A stretch of DNA of 8,165 bases from GCA-2717185 sp047517345 (lineage in GTDB: Bacteria > Pseudomonadota > Alphaproteobacteria > UBA8366 > GCA-2717185), in the NCBI GenBank assembly GCA_047517345.1, contig JAKZTB010000277.1, forward strand, positions 1 through 8,165. Direction: 5' to 3'. A program made the translations under genes and the position numbers. The notes below the pieces were generated by a model, which ran no database searches, was not told the origin of the DNA, and saw nothing but the letters and a program-made list of their open reading frames with translations. Of the stretch, positions 1 to 6,919 are shown one piece after another; positions within the stretch are counted from its first letter, which is position 1, and every line of letters begins with the position of its first letter.

Positions 1-64
1 AAGCTGACGCCATGACCACATACCCACAGGCTCAACAGCAACGGCAAGATGTGATAAACAGGAT

Positions 65-113
65 TTTGGCGGCATGATCAGCAACCGGAATACACCTTAA
101 CAAGGCCGCCAAA
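65..113. repeat. 9-bp perfect inverted repeat in the operon leader
   Basis: The arm TTTGGCGGC at 65-73 is exactly complementary to GCCGCCAAA at 105-113, with 31 nt between them. It lies about 115 nt upstream of the first gene's start codon. The spacer is long and no T-run follows either arm, so a standard intrinsic terminator is unlikely. It could be a dyad operator, part of a leader structure, or chance. The rest of bases 1-228 shows no supported gene; GCCTAT occurs twice (146-151 and 170-175) at a 24-nt period. I found no convincing sigma-70 promoter here. Confidence 0.35.
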
Positions 114-216
114 CTGTCCAACAAACCAGGACCACCTCACGTATCGCCTATCCGCAATAGAGAGTGCTAGCCTATGCCCCACGCGGTTCCGATAAATAGG
201 GACCTTGAAACAGGGG

Positions 217-223
217 AAGGGAG
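217..223 (+). promoter_or_regulatory. Shine-Dalgarno site deciding the start of the first gene
   Basis: The purine-rich AAGGGAG ends 5 nt before the ATG at 229. The same frame is open further upstream and has a TTG at 205, but that codon would place this ribosome site inside the gene and has no good site of its own. The ATG at 229 is therefore the likely start. Confidence 0.75.
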
Positions 224-228
224 TCTCG

Positions 229-1281
229 ATGCGGATGATGACCGCCATTCCGAAGAGCCATCTGAAACAGGTCACACCGGCAGTGAAGGCAGCTGAAACA
301 GCCGGCTTCGACAGCATCGGTTCAATGGAGAATTCGAACGACCCGTTCCTGCCGCTGGCCATCGCGGCGATGGAGACGGACAGGATCGAGCTGATGACCG
401 GAATCGCGATTTCCTTCAACCGCAGCCCAATGGTCGCGGCGAACATCGCGCACGATCTTCAGTACGCCTCCGGCGGACGGTTCAAGCTTGGGCTCGGCAG
501 TCAGGTGAAGGGGCACAATGTGCGGCGCTTCAGCGTGCCCTGGACGGCGCCGGCGCCACGCATGCGGGAATATGCCGAGGCGCTGCGGGCGATCTGGCGC
601 TGCTGGGAAACCGGCGAGAAACTCAACTATGTCGGCGAACACTACCAGTTCACCCTGATGACCCCGCATTTCGTGCCGGAAAAGGCCGATTGGCCGATGA
701 CGCCTGTGACCATCGCTGCGGTCGGGCCGGCGATGCTGCGGGTTGCCGGGTCGCATTGCGACGGTGTGCAACTGCACCCTTTCTGCACACGGCGTTATAT
801 GGAGGAAGTCGTACTCGCACGGCTTGAGGAAGGACGTGCGAAGGGTGGCGTTCGGCGGGAAAATTTCGAAATCTCCGGCGGCGGCTTCATCGTCACCGGG
901 CCGGACGAGGATACCGTCTCCAAGATCTTCGAGTATGTCCGCTATCGAATTGCCTTCTACGGCTCGACCCGGACTTATTGGCCGGTCTTCGAGTTGCACG
1001 GGTTGCACGATCTCGGCGAGAAGCTGCATGTCATGTCGCGCGCCGGGGAATGGGGCAAGATGGCGGCGGAAATTCCCGACGATGTGGTTCATCTGTTCGC
1101 CGCCGTCGGCACGCATGACAACATCGTGGCTGCGATCGAAGAGCGCTTCGGCGGTATCAGCGATTCCGTCAGCGCCATCGCCGCCCCGGACGCGCAACCC
1201 GGACTGACGTCGGACGTGATTCAGGATTTGCGCAGGATTTCGACGCCCTTCGAGGGCTTCAATACCAGCTGGGAGGCTTGA
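229..1281 (+). CDS. LLM-class (luciferase-like) F420/flavin-dependent oxidoreductase, MSMEG_2256-like (TIGR03617 type)
   Basis: This 350-residue protein is a luciferase-like TIM-barrel oxidoreductase, predicted to be cytosolic; it has no signal peptide or membrane segment. The family hallmark SGGRFKLGLGSQVKGH lies at residues 81-96, followed by a conserved RRF..PW..PAPRMREY stretch (about 99-115), GEHY (136-139) and an LMTP segment (143-146). The DPFLPLAIAA segment near residue 38 also matches the subgroup I recall as TIGR03617, annotated as F420-dependent after a mycobacterial protein. Cofactor (F420 or FMN) and substrate cannot be read from the sequence; relatives oxidise or reduce small organic molecules. 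The ATG at 229 is supported by a strong ribosome site. The TGA stop is one base before the next gene's start, so this is the first gene of an operon with the class V PLP enzyme, the propeller and the MaoC hydratase. Confidence 0.9.
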   Translation: MRMMTAIPKSHLKQVTPAVKAAETAGFDSIGSMENSNDPFLPLAIAAMETDRIELMTGIAISFNRSPMVAANIAHDLQYASGGRFKLGLGSQVKGHNVRRFSVPWTAPAPRMREYAEALRAIWRCWETGEKLNYVGEHYQFTLMTPHFVPEKADWPMTPVTIAAVGPAMLRVAGSHCDGVQLHPFCTRRYMEEVVLARLEEGRAKGGVRRENFEISGGGFIVTGPDEDTVSKIFEYVRYRIAFYGSTRTYWPVFELHGLHDLGEKLHVMSRAGEWGKMAAEIPDDVVHLFAAVGTHDNIVAAIEERFGGISDSVSAIAAPDAQPGLTSDVIQDLRRISTPFEGFNTSWEA

Positions 1282-1282
1282 A

Positions 1283-2497
1283 ATGCCGGAATATTCATCG
1301 ATCGAGGCCGCGCGTGCGGAGTTTCCCGGGACCGGGCGGTTCACCTACATGAACGTCTCCGCGCGAGGCCTCACGCCGCAATGCGCGCGGAGCGCCGTCG
1401 ATATGTTACTCGACGGGATGCAGTCGGGCGATACCGACAAGGCGTCGATGTTCGACCTCATCGAACGGACCCGAAAAAGCTACGCCAGTCTGATCAACGC
1501 CGCGGCGGACGAGGTCGCTTTCGTCAAGAACGTCTCGGAAGGGTTGAACGCGATCATCGCCGCCTACCCGTGGAAAAGCGGCGACAATGTCGTACTGTGC
1601 CAGGACCTGGAACACCCGAACAACGTCTATCCGTGGCGTAATCTTCAGCGTCGCTTCGGCGTCGAAATCCGGTCGGTGCCGCCGCGCGACGGCTTCGTGC
1701 CGGCCGACGAATTGATCGCTCAAATCGATGAAAACACCCGCATGGCGACCGTATCCAGCGTCACCTTCGCGCCAGGATTCCGGACCGACATGGCGCCGAT
1801 CGGGGCAGCGTGCCGCGAACGGGATATCCTGTTCCTCGTCGACGGCGTCCAATCGGTCGGGATTCTCGATACGGATGTCGAGGCGCTTTGCATCGACGCG
1901 ATGTCGGTCTCGACCCAGAAGGGGTTGCTCGGCCTCTACGGCATGGGATTCCTGTACTGCCGCGCGGAATGGGCGGAACGGCTACGGCCGGCCTATCTGG
2001 CGCGGTTCGGAGTCGATCTCGGCGGTTCCGGCGCACACGAGGCCTCGTTGGGCGACGGCGACTACGCGTTGATGCCGGCGGCCCGGCGTTTCGATCTCGG
2101 CAACTACAACTATGTCGGCGTTGCCGCGGCAGATGCGTCGCTCGGCCTGATGCACGAGTTGGGCGCGCAGGCGATCGAGGAACACACGGTCGGTCTGGCG
2201 TACGATTTCGCGCGCGGCATGCTGGAGTTGGGGCTGCCGGTTTGCGGCGGCGAGCCGGGTCCGCATCTGGGATCGATCGTGCCCGTCGGCAGTATCGGCG
2301 AAGGCCAGCACGACTCCACGGACGACCCCGCAATGAGCGATCTGCACGATCATCTTGCCGAGAACGGCGTACAGCTCTCGATTCGGCGCGGCATCCTGCG
2401 GTTCTCGCTGCATTTCTACAACAACAGCGACGATGTCGACCGCGTTCTCGACCTCACGCGGAACTGGCGCGGTCACAACCGCGCCGCCATGGGATAG
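1283..2497 (+). CDS. Aminotransferase class V-fold PLP enzyme (not a cysteine desulfurase by motif)
   Basis: A 404-residue fold-type I PLP enzyme of the class V / NifS-like / isopenicillin-N-epimerase-like superfamily. Visible active-site elements are His111 in EHPNN (stacks on PLP), Asp187 in VDGVQSVG (pyridine nitrogen), Gln190, and the Schiff-base Lys213 in STQKGLLG. Further conserved parts are RFDLGNYNY (269-277) and Arg373 in ILRFSLHFYN, the usual substrate-carboxylate arginine region. The catalytic cysteine loop of cysteine desulfurases (a GHHC-type motif shortly before this Arg) is absent; the matching segment reads ENGVQLSIRRG. It is therefore more likely a lyase, epimerase-like enzyme or transaminase of unknown substrate. 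GGGAGG at 1271-1276 lies 6 nt before the ATG. It sits 1 nt after the oxidoreductase and 12 nt before the propeller, so translation is probably coupled within one operon. Confidence 0.9.
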   Translation: MPEYSSIEAARAEFPGTGRFTYMNVSARGLTPQCARSAVDMLLDGMQSGDTDKASMFDLIERTRKSYASLINAAADEVAFVKNVSEGLNAIIAAYPWKSGDNVVLCQDLEHPNNVYPWRNLQRRFGVEIRSVPPRDGFVPADELIAQIDENTRMATVSSVTFAPGFRTDMAPIGAACRERDILFLVDGVQSVGILDTDVEALCIDAMSVSTQKGLLGLYGMGFLYCRAEWAERLRPAYLARFGVDLGGSGAHEASLGDGDYALMPAARRFDLGNYNYVGVAAADASLGLMHELGAQAIEEHTVGLAYDFARGMLELGLPVCGGEPGPHLGSIVPVGSIGEGQHDSTDDPAMSDLHDHLAENGVQLSIRRGILRFSLHFYNNSDDVDRVLDLTRNWRGHNRAAMG

Positions 2498-2509
2498 TAG
2501 GAGAGACAG

Positions 2510-3541
2510 ATGGAAAGCACGATCTTTGCCGGTGCGGTTACGGCGGAAGGAAGCGGCCTGTTCCGCCGTAAACCAGGGCAATCGGAATGGGAAAGCCTCG
2601 GTAACGGGCTGCCCGACCGGGTGAAAGTGTATTGCATCGCCGAGGGGCCGGGCGTCGCCCTGTTCGTCGGCGCGCAGCAAGGCGTCTTCCGCAGCGACGA
2701 TGGCGGCGAAAGCTGGACCGATACGAAGGTGCCGGCGGACAATCGGCCGATATACTCGCTGCTGCTTCATCCCGATGCGCCAGACACAATTTATGCGGGT
2801 TCCGACCCTGCGGCAATATTCAAATCCCGCGACGGCGGCGCGACGTGGCAGCGTCTCGCGACCGTTCAGCCGGAAGGCGCGATCAGCGGATGTTTTCCGG
2901 TTCGCGTCCTGAAGATGGCAATCGACCCAAACGATACGGATCACATGTATGCGGCCCTGGAAGTGGGTGGGGTGATCCGCAGCCTCGACGGTGGCGAGTC
3001 CTGGGAGGATATCAGCGCGGGGTTGATCGAATTGTCACACCAGCCGCATCTCCGCAACTGCATCCTGAGCGACGATCTGACCGAAGGCATGATGGATTTG
3101 CATGCGCTCACCGTGAGCGCCGAGCAGCCGGGAACGGTCTGGGTCGCAAGCCGAATGGGGCTCTTCGTCAGCGACGACAGAGGCGACAGTTGGCACGAGT
3201 TCGGGATCGGGCGTTTCTCCGACCTGCAATATGGGCGCGATCTGACGGTCAGCCCGCATGACCCGAGTGTCTTCGTCGCCGCGTTGAGCGATTCCGCGCG
3301 CGGCAAGGCGGGATCGGTCTACCGCAGCGACGATACCGGCGCCAACTGGCAGCGGATCGATCACGCCATCTCGATAGACAGCACCTTGATGACGGTCACG
3401 GTGAGTAAGCGCGATCCGAACCGTATCTTCTGCGGCGCACGGCTCGGCCAGATCTTCGGAACGGAGGATGGTGGCAAGAACTGGGTGTCGCTGCCTTTGC
3501 CGGCTGGAGTAGAAGACGTGCGGGCCGTCGCCTGCATTTGA
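2510..3541 (+). CDS. Asp-box (BNR/sortilin-like) beta-propeller protein, cytosolic
   Basis: A 343-residue protein built almost wholly of beta-propeller repeats. Six Asp-boxes (S/T-x-D-x-G-x-x-W) are visible: SDDGGESW (62-69), SRDGGATW (106-113), SLDGGESW (158-165), SDDRGDSW (221-228), SDDTGANW (273-280) and TEDGGKNW (318-325). Most are preceded by a strand of the type P..IYAG (TIYAG 93-97, HMYAA 145-149, RIFCG 305-309). The N-terminus (TIFAG, GLF, W27) looks like a seventh blade whose Asp-box has decayed, and the C-terminal VRAVAC strand could close it. There is no signal peptide and no sialidase-type catalytic set, so I infer a structural, binding or sensor protein rather than an enzyme. AGGAGA at 2499-2504 is 5 nt before the ATG. 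Position inside a metabolic operon suggests a role tied to the neighbouring enzymes, but the function is unknown. Confidence 0.88.
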   Translation: MESTIFAGAVTAEGSGLFRRKPGQSEWESLGNGLPDRVKVYCIAEGPGVALFVGAQQGVFRSDDGGESWTDTKVPADNRPIYSLLLHPDAPDTIYAGSDPAAIFKSRDGGATWQRLATVQPEGAISGCFPVRVLKMAIDPNDTDHMYAALEVGGVIRSLDGGESWEDISAGLIELSHQPHLRNCILSDDLTEGMMDLHALTVSAEQPGTVWVASRMGLFVSDDRGDSWHEFGIGRFSDLQYGRDLTVSPHDPSVFVAALSDSARGKAGSVYRSDDTGANWQRIDHAISIDSTLMTVTVSKRDPNRIFCGARLGQIFGTEDGGKNWVSLPLPAGVEDVRAVACI

Positions 3542-3543
3542 AT

Positions 3544-3550
3544 GGAAAAG
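3544..3550 (+). promoter_or_regulatory. Ribosome-binding site favouring the MaoC start at 3556
   Basis: GGAAAAG lies 5 nt before ATG 3556. An alternative TTG at 3538 overlaps the preceding gene's TGA (3539-3541) and would add six residues not typical of the family. The ATG at 3542 is in another frame. Confidence 0.5.
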
Positions 3551-3555
3551 CACCT

Positions 3556-4005
3556 ATGCACACCAAATACCTCGAGGATTTCACTGTCGGAGACGTGTTC
3601 CGGACGCGCGGCTTGTCTATGGACGAGTCGGAGATCATGGACTTCGCGCGGCGATACGATCCGCAGCCAATTCACACCGACCGGGAAACCGCGGCGACCG
3701 GCCCCTTCGAAGGGTTGATCTCGTCCGGCTGGCATACAGCCTGTGTCGTATTCCGGCTCTGGGTCGATCTCGGCTTCATGGAGAAGTCGAGCCTGGGCGG
3801 ACCTGGCATCGATAATCTGAAGTGGTTACAGCCCGTCCGACCCGGCGACACGCTGCGCGCCGAAATCGAAATTCTCGAGGTGCGTCCGTCGAAGTCGAAG
3901 CCGGATCGCGGAATCATCCGGTATCAGACGACCGGACTTAATCAAAAGGACGAGGCGGTGATCACCTACGAATCCGCGTCCTTCCTGAAACGCAGACCTG
4001 AATAA
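3556..4005 (+). CDS. MaoC-family (R)-enoyl-CoA-hydratase-like hot-dog protein
   Basis: A 149-residue single hot-dog-fold protein of the MaoC dehydratase family, a typical length for stand-alone members. The opening KYLEDFTVGD matches the family start. The hydratase motif is seen as RRYDPQPIHTD, giving the expected catalytic pair Asp35 and His40, followed by GPFEGLISSGWHT (49-61). Family members add water across 2-enoyl-CoA double bonds or remove it, usually in the cytosol; many MaoC-like proteins act on non-standard acyl thioesters, so the exact substrate is open. It is the last gene of the operon, starting 14 nt after the propeller stop. Its TAA is 3 nt from the stop of the convergent Ntn-hydrolase gene, with no recognisable terminator between them. 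The start could instead be the TTG at 3538. Confidence 0.88.
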   Translation: MHTKYLEDFTVGDVFRTRGLSMDESEIMDFARRYDPQPIHTDRETAATGPFEGLISSGWHTACVVFRLWVDLGFMEKSSLGGPGIDNLKWLQPVRPGDTLRAEIEILEVRPSKSKPDRGIIRYQTTGLNQKDEAVITYESASFLKRRPE

Positions 4006-4008
4006 ATC

Positions 4009-5619
4009 CTACCGCGCGTAGGCGACCCCGCCGCCGCCGCGCGGATCGGCTCCGCCGCGCCAATCGCCGTCCTCGTCGACGACGATGACGTGACCGCGCG
4101 ACATCACCGGGTCGAAGCTGATCGCGTTGCGCTTGACCTCATAGCCAATCGCTTGCAGCACCTGCATCTCCGAATTCTGCAACCGCGCCTCGGCGTGTAT
4201 CGCGCCGCCCTCGCAATGGATGCGCGGAACGGTCACGGCTTCGACCGGCGACATACCGAAATCGATGACGTTCAGGATCGTCTGCAGGACCGCGCTGATG
4301 ATAACGCTGCCGCCTGGCGCGCCGACGACCATGAAGGGACGGCCGTCCTCGCGGAACACCATGCTGGGCACCATCCCGGTCGTGCGCGCCTTACCGGGCG
4401 CAATGGAATTCGCCTGCCCGGGTATCGGGTCGAACAGCTTCATGGAATTGTTGTAGACAAAGCCTAGCCCCGGCGTAACGACACCGGAACCCGTACCCAG
4501 CGTATGGGTGCAGGAGACCGCGTTACCGGTCTCGTCGTAGACCGACAGGTGCGTTGTGCAAGACGGCGGTGCTTCCTTGCCGTCGCCGAGGAATGCGCCT
4601 TGCCGTATTTTCTCCGCCCACGTTGCGGCACGTTCCTGCGAGAGCATCATCTCGACCGGCACATCGGTGAAATTCGGGTCGGCCAGATACTCGTTGCGGT
4701 CGCTGTGTGCGGCCGCCATCGCGCGGGCGACCAAATCGATATGCGCCGCCGAACCGTGATGCAACGATCCTAGGTCGAAATGTTCGAGGATTTGCAGCAT
4801 CTGGATCAAGGTGACACCGCTGCCCGGCGGCGGATTAGAAGACACGCCGAAACCGCGATAAGTCCCCTTTACCGGCTCGTAACAACTCGGTTCGTAATTC
4901 GTGAGATCGTCCGCCGTGACGTAAGCGCCGTTCGCGGCGAAATCGTCTGAGATACGTTTTCCGAGTGCACCGCGATAGAAACTATCGGTCCCGTCCGTCG
5001 CGATGGCCTCCAGGCTGTCGCCGTAGTCCGGGTTTTTCAGTATCTCGCCGACATTGTAGAGCCGGCCCTCCGGATGGACGTAGATATCGGCGCAGGCGTC
5101 GGTTTTGGTGATCCGGGTCATGCCGTCCGGAATTCCGGCCATGAACTCCCTCTCGAAGAAATCCCGGACATAGGAGGTCATCTCGAAGCCTTCGCGGGCG
5201 ATGCGGATTGCCGGCTGCAGCAAATCCGCCCAGGGAAGGGAGCCGAGACGGCGGTGCGCTTCCGTAAAGCCGGCGACCGTACCGGGCGTCATGATCGAGG
5301 TGTAGCCGAGCTCGCTCCGGTAATCGTCGAATAGGCTATAGCCGGAGACCTCCGTGCGGCCTTTCATATCGGCTTGCCACATATCCGGCGTGACCTTCGC
5401 CCCCGAGGTCGCGTGAAAGTCGATCATGCCGTTCTCGCCCGTTTCGGCGATGTAATATTGGAACGTCCCCATCCCGCCGATACCGCCCATGAACGGGTCG
5501 ACGATCATTTGCGCAAACGCGGTCGCGATCGCGGCATCGAAAGCGTTGCCGCCTTTGACGAGAATATCCACCCCGACATCGGCGGCACGGGGTTGCGGGC
5601 AGACGACAAGGCCTTTCAT
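4009..5619 (-). CDS. Gamma-glutamyltransferase-family Ntn hydrolase with an altered substrate pocket
   Basis: A 536-residue homologue of gamma-glutamyltransferase, normally made as a proenzyme that cuts itself before a Thr. The predicted nucleophile is Thr355 in TTHLSVYD, giving chains of about 354 and 182 residues. Thr373 (CTHTLG) and the oxyanion Gly436-Gly437 (APGGS) are kept, as are KGGNAFDAA (22-30), GGIGG (45-49) and TPGTVAGF (101-108). Aligned by eye with E. coli GGT from memory, the glutamyl-binding residues differ: Arg114 is Pro78, Asn411 is Gly375, Gln430 is Ser392, Asp433 is Leu395, and Ser462/Ser463 are Thr414/Gly415. I infer an amidase or acylase with another specificity. The protein starts directly at the mature fold (MKGLVVCPQP) with no signal peptide, so it is probably cytosolic, unlike periplasmic GGT. 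AAAGGAAGG (5624-5632, minus strand) is a good ribosome site. It lies 26 nt downstream of the MFS gene, likely in the same transcript. Confidence 0.9.
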   Translation of the reverse strand: MKGLVVCPQPRAADVGVDILVKGGNAFDAAIATAFAQMIVDPFMGGIGGMGTFQYYIAETGENGMIDFHATSGAKVTPDMWQADMKGRTEVSGYSLFDDYRSELGYTSIMTPGTVAGFTEAHRRLGSLPWADLLQPAIRIAREGFEMTSYVRDFFEREFMAGIPDGMTRITKTDACADIYVHPEGRLYNVGEILKNPDYGDSLEAIATDGTDSFYRGALGKRISDDFAANGAYVTADDLTNYEPSCYEPVKGTYRGFGVSSNPPPGSGVTLIQMLQILEHFDLGSLHHGSAAHIDLVARAMAAAHSDRNEYLADPNFTDVPVEMMLSQERAATWAEKIRQGAFLGDGKEAPPSCTTHLSVYDETGNAVSCTHTLGTGSGVVTPGLGFVYNNSMKLFDPIPGQANSIAPGKARTTGMVPSMVFREDGRPFMVVGAPGGSVIISAVLQTILNVIDFGMSPVEAVTVPRIHCEGGAIHAEARLQNSEMQVLQAIGYEVKRNAISFDPVMSRGHVIVVDEDGDWRGGADPRGGGGVAYAR

Positions 5620-5645
5620 CGAACCTTCCTTTACTTCTCAAGAAT

Positions 5646-6848
5646 TCAGGAACGCTTTTCGCGAAAGCCGAAGGCGAACAGTAACACGCCGCAGGCAACG
5701 ATCGCGCCGGTCAGCAGGTAGCCGTCGGCAAACCGGCCCGTCGCATCGATGATCGCGCCAAAAAATGGCGGGCCGAGCATCGCGCCGGTGTGCGAACCCA
5801 ACGAGATAAAGCCTATTGAAGAACCGGACTGCTCCGGCGGTACGGCTTCCACCGCCATCGTCTGCATAAGCGATGCATAGGACGCGATCGTCAGCCCTAA
5901 CAACACGGCGACACCCATCCCGATTCCGGCCGCCTGCGTCCAGCCCGCGGCCGCCATGGCGACGAAGAAGACCGAGGCAAACAGGCAGATGCCCACGGCT
6001 AGCGATTTGCGGCGCCCTCGGAAGACCGTATCGCTGAACACGCCCCAGCCGAGCCGTCCGACGGCGCTGACCGCCTGCGCGATGCCCAAAGTCAGGCTGG
6101 CCATTTCCTGACTCGCTTGTGCGGCCTCGCGCATGAAGGACGTCAGGTAGGTGAAGAAATTGTATTGCCCGACATTGAAGAGGCCGCTGGAAAGTGCGAG
6201 TACAGTGAAATTGCGGTCTCGCGCCAACTGGAAGATCCTTCCAAACGGACCGCTTTTTCCGTTGCCGCGCGCCGTTGGCCGTTCCGCCAAAGTGGCGCAG
6301 ACGGCTGCGTTCACCAAAGTCGCCGCGGCGATACCCCAAATGATGGTTTGCCAGGAAAAATAAGCGGAAAGCGCCAATGTTCCCGCGGCCAAGACACCGC
6401 CGACGGGTACGCCGGTCTGCTTGAGCCCGATCGCGGTGGCCCTGCGGTTTGGTGGAAACCACTCCAGGACACCGCGCGCGGTCGCCGGATTGGTCATGGA
6501 ATAGCCCCAGCCGATGATCAGCATGGCCAGGAGTGCGAGCGCGTGTCCGTCGGCCTGTGTCAGCAGGGCCGCGCCGGCGAAGAGGATGGCGCTGGCGGTT
6601 ACCAAGGCCCAACCGACGCCGACCCGGTCGACATAGGCGCCCGCCGGGACCGATCCGGTGACCTGGCCGGCGCTATAGGCGGTCATGAGCAGGCCGAACT
6701 CGGCGAAGCTGAGGCCGAGATCGGGCCGTATGACGGGCGCCAACGCCAGAACCGATACACTGTGCATCGTGCCTACCGCGTGCGCGCCCATCAGGATACC
6801 GATGCGCGTCCGCCAGGGATTGCCGTCGTGGTCGATTCCGTTCACCAA
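5646..6848 (-). CDS. Major facilitator superfamily (MFS) transporter
   Basis: A roughly 400-residue inner-membrane protein with about twelve hydrophobic segments in two halves, split by a basic loop near residues 190-212. A motif-A-like loop follows the second segment (GAYVDRVGVGW, 70-80) and a second copy is seen as GWGVFSDTVFRGRRK (267-281). The GYSMTNPATARGVLEWFPP segment and GLKQTGVPVGG (141-151) are typical of MFS carriers near the NarK/CynX type, which move small anions or organic acids; the actual substrate cannot be told. The start is uncertain: adjacent TTG (6848) and GTG (6845) codons both fit, neither has a clear ribosome site, and an ATG at codon 20 just inside the first membrane segment is less likely. 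It lies 26 nt upstream of the Ntn-hydrolase gene in the same direction, suggesting it imports or exports that enzyme's substrate or product. Confidence 0.88.
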   Translation of the reverse strand: MVNGIDHDGNPWRTRIGILMGAHAVGTMHSVSVLALAPVIRPDLGLSFAEFGLLMTAYSAGQVTGSVPAGAYVDRVGVGWALVTASAILFAGAALLTQADGHALALLAMLIIGWGYSMTNPATARGVLEWFPPNRRATAIGLKQTGVPVGGVLAAGTLALSAYFSWQTIIWGIAAATLVNAAVCATLAERPTARGNGKSGPFGRIFQLARDRNFTVLALSSGLFNVGQYNFFTYLTSFMREAAQASQEMASLTLGIAQAVSAVGRLGWGVFSDTVFRGRRKSLAVGICLFASVFFVAMAAAGWTQAAGIGMGVAVLLGLTIASYASLMQTMAVEAVPPEQSGSSIGFISLGSHTGAMLGPPFFGAIIDATGRFADGYLLTGAIVACGVLLFAFGFREKRS

Positions 6849-6919
6849 GGATTAGGTTACGAAAAAGGGACCCTATACTATCGCGCCGAGATATCTGAAT
6901 GCATGGGTCGCGCATATCA
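6849..6919. promoter_or_regulatory. Divergent intergenic region with weak candidate promoters
   Basis: This 71-nt gap separates the divergent MFS and glycosyltransferase genes and must drive at least one of them. On the plus strand TATACT (6874-6879) fits a -10 box at 5 of 6 bases, but no good -35 is visible. On the minus strand TTCAGA (6899-6894) and TATAGG (6877-6872) with a 16-nt spacer each match 4 of 6 bases. The two candidates overlap, and AGGGACCCT (6866-6874) is a short odd-centred palindrome next to them. All assignments are tentative. Confidence 0.3.

Noticed and set aside
3..77. Short open stretch at the left edge ending in TGA (75-77) that could be the tail of an upstream plus-strand gene
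   Set aside because: Only 24 codons with no recognisable motif, and its third-position GC looks lower than in the clear genes. It cannot be told from chance.
322..1344. Long minus-strand open frame opposite the LLM oxidoreductase
   Set aside because: It is the antisense shadow of a clearly conserved plus-strand gene. The translation is Arg/His-rich with no family motif.
1982..2944. Long minus-strand open frame spanning the class V enzyme and propeller genes
   Set aside because: It crosses two well-supported plus-strand genes and their junction and has no recognisable domain. GC-rich antisense openness explains it.
4008..4022. Small hairpin CCTAC-CGCGC-GTAGG between the convergent MaoC and Ntn-hydrolase stops
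   Set aside because: Only 5 bp of stem and no T-run on either side, so not a credible terminator.
5638..6612. Alternative minus-strand frame inside the MFS gene
   Set aside because: Arg/Gly-rich, non-hydrophobic translation. The other frame gives a coherent twelve-segment transporter.
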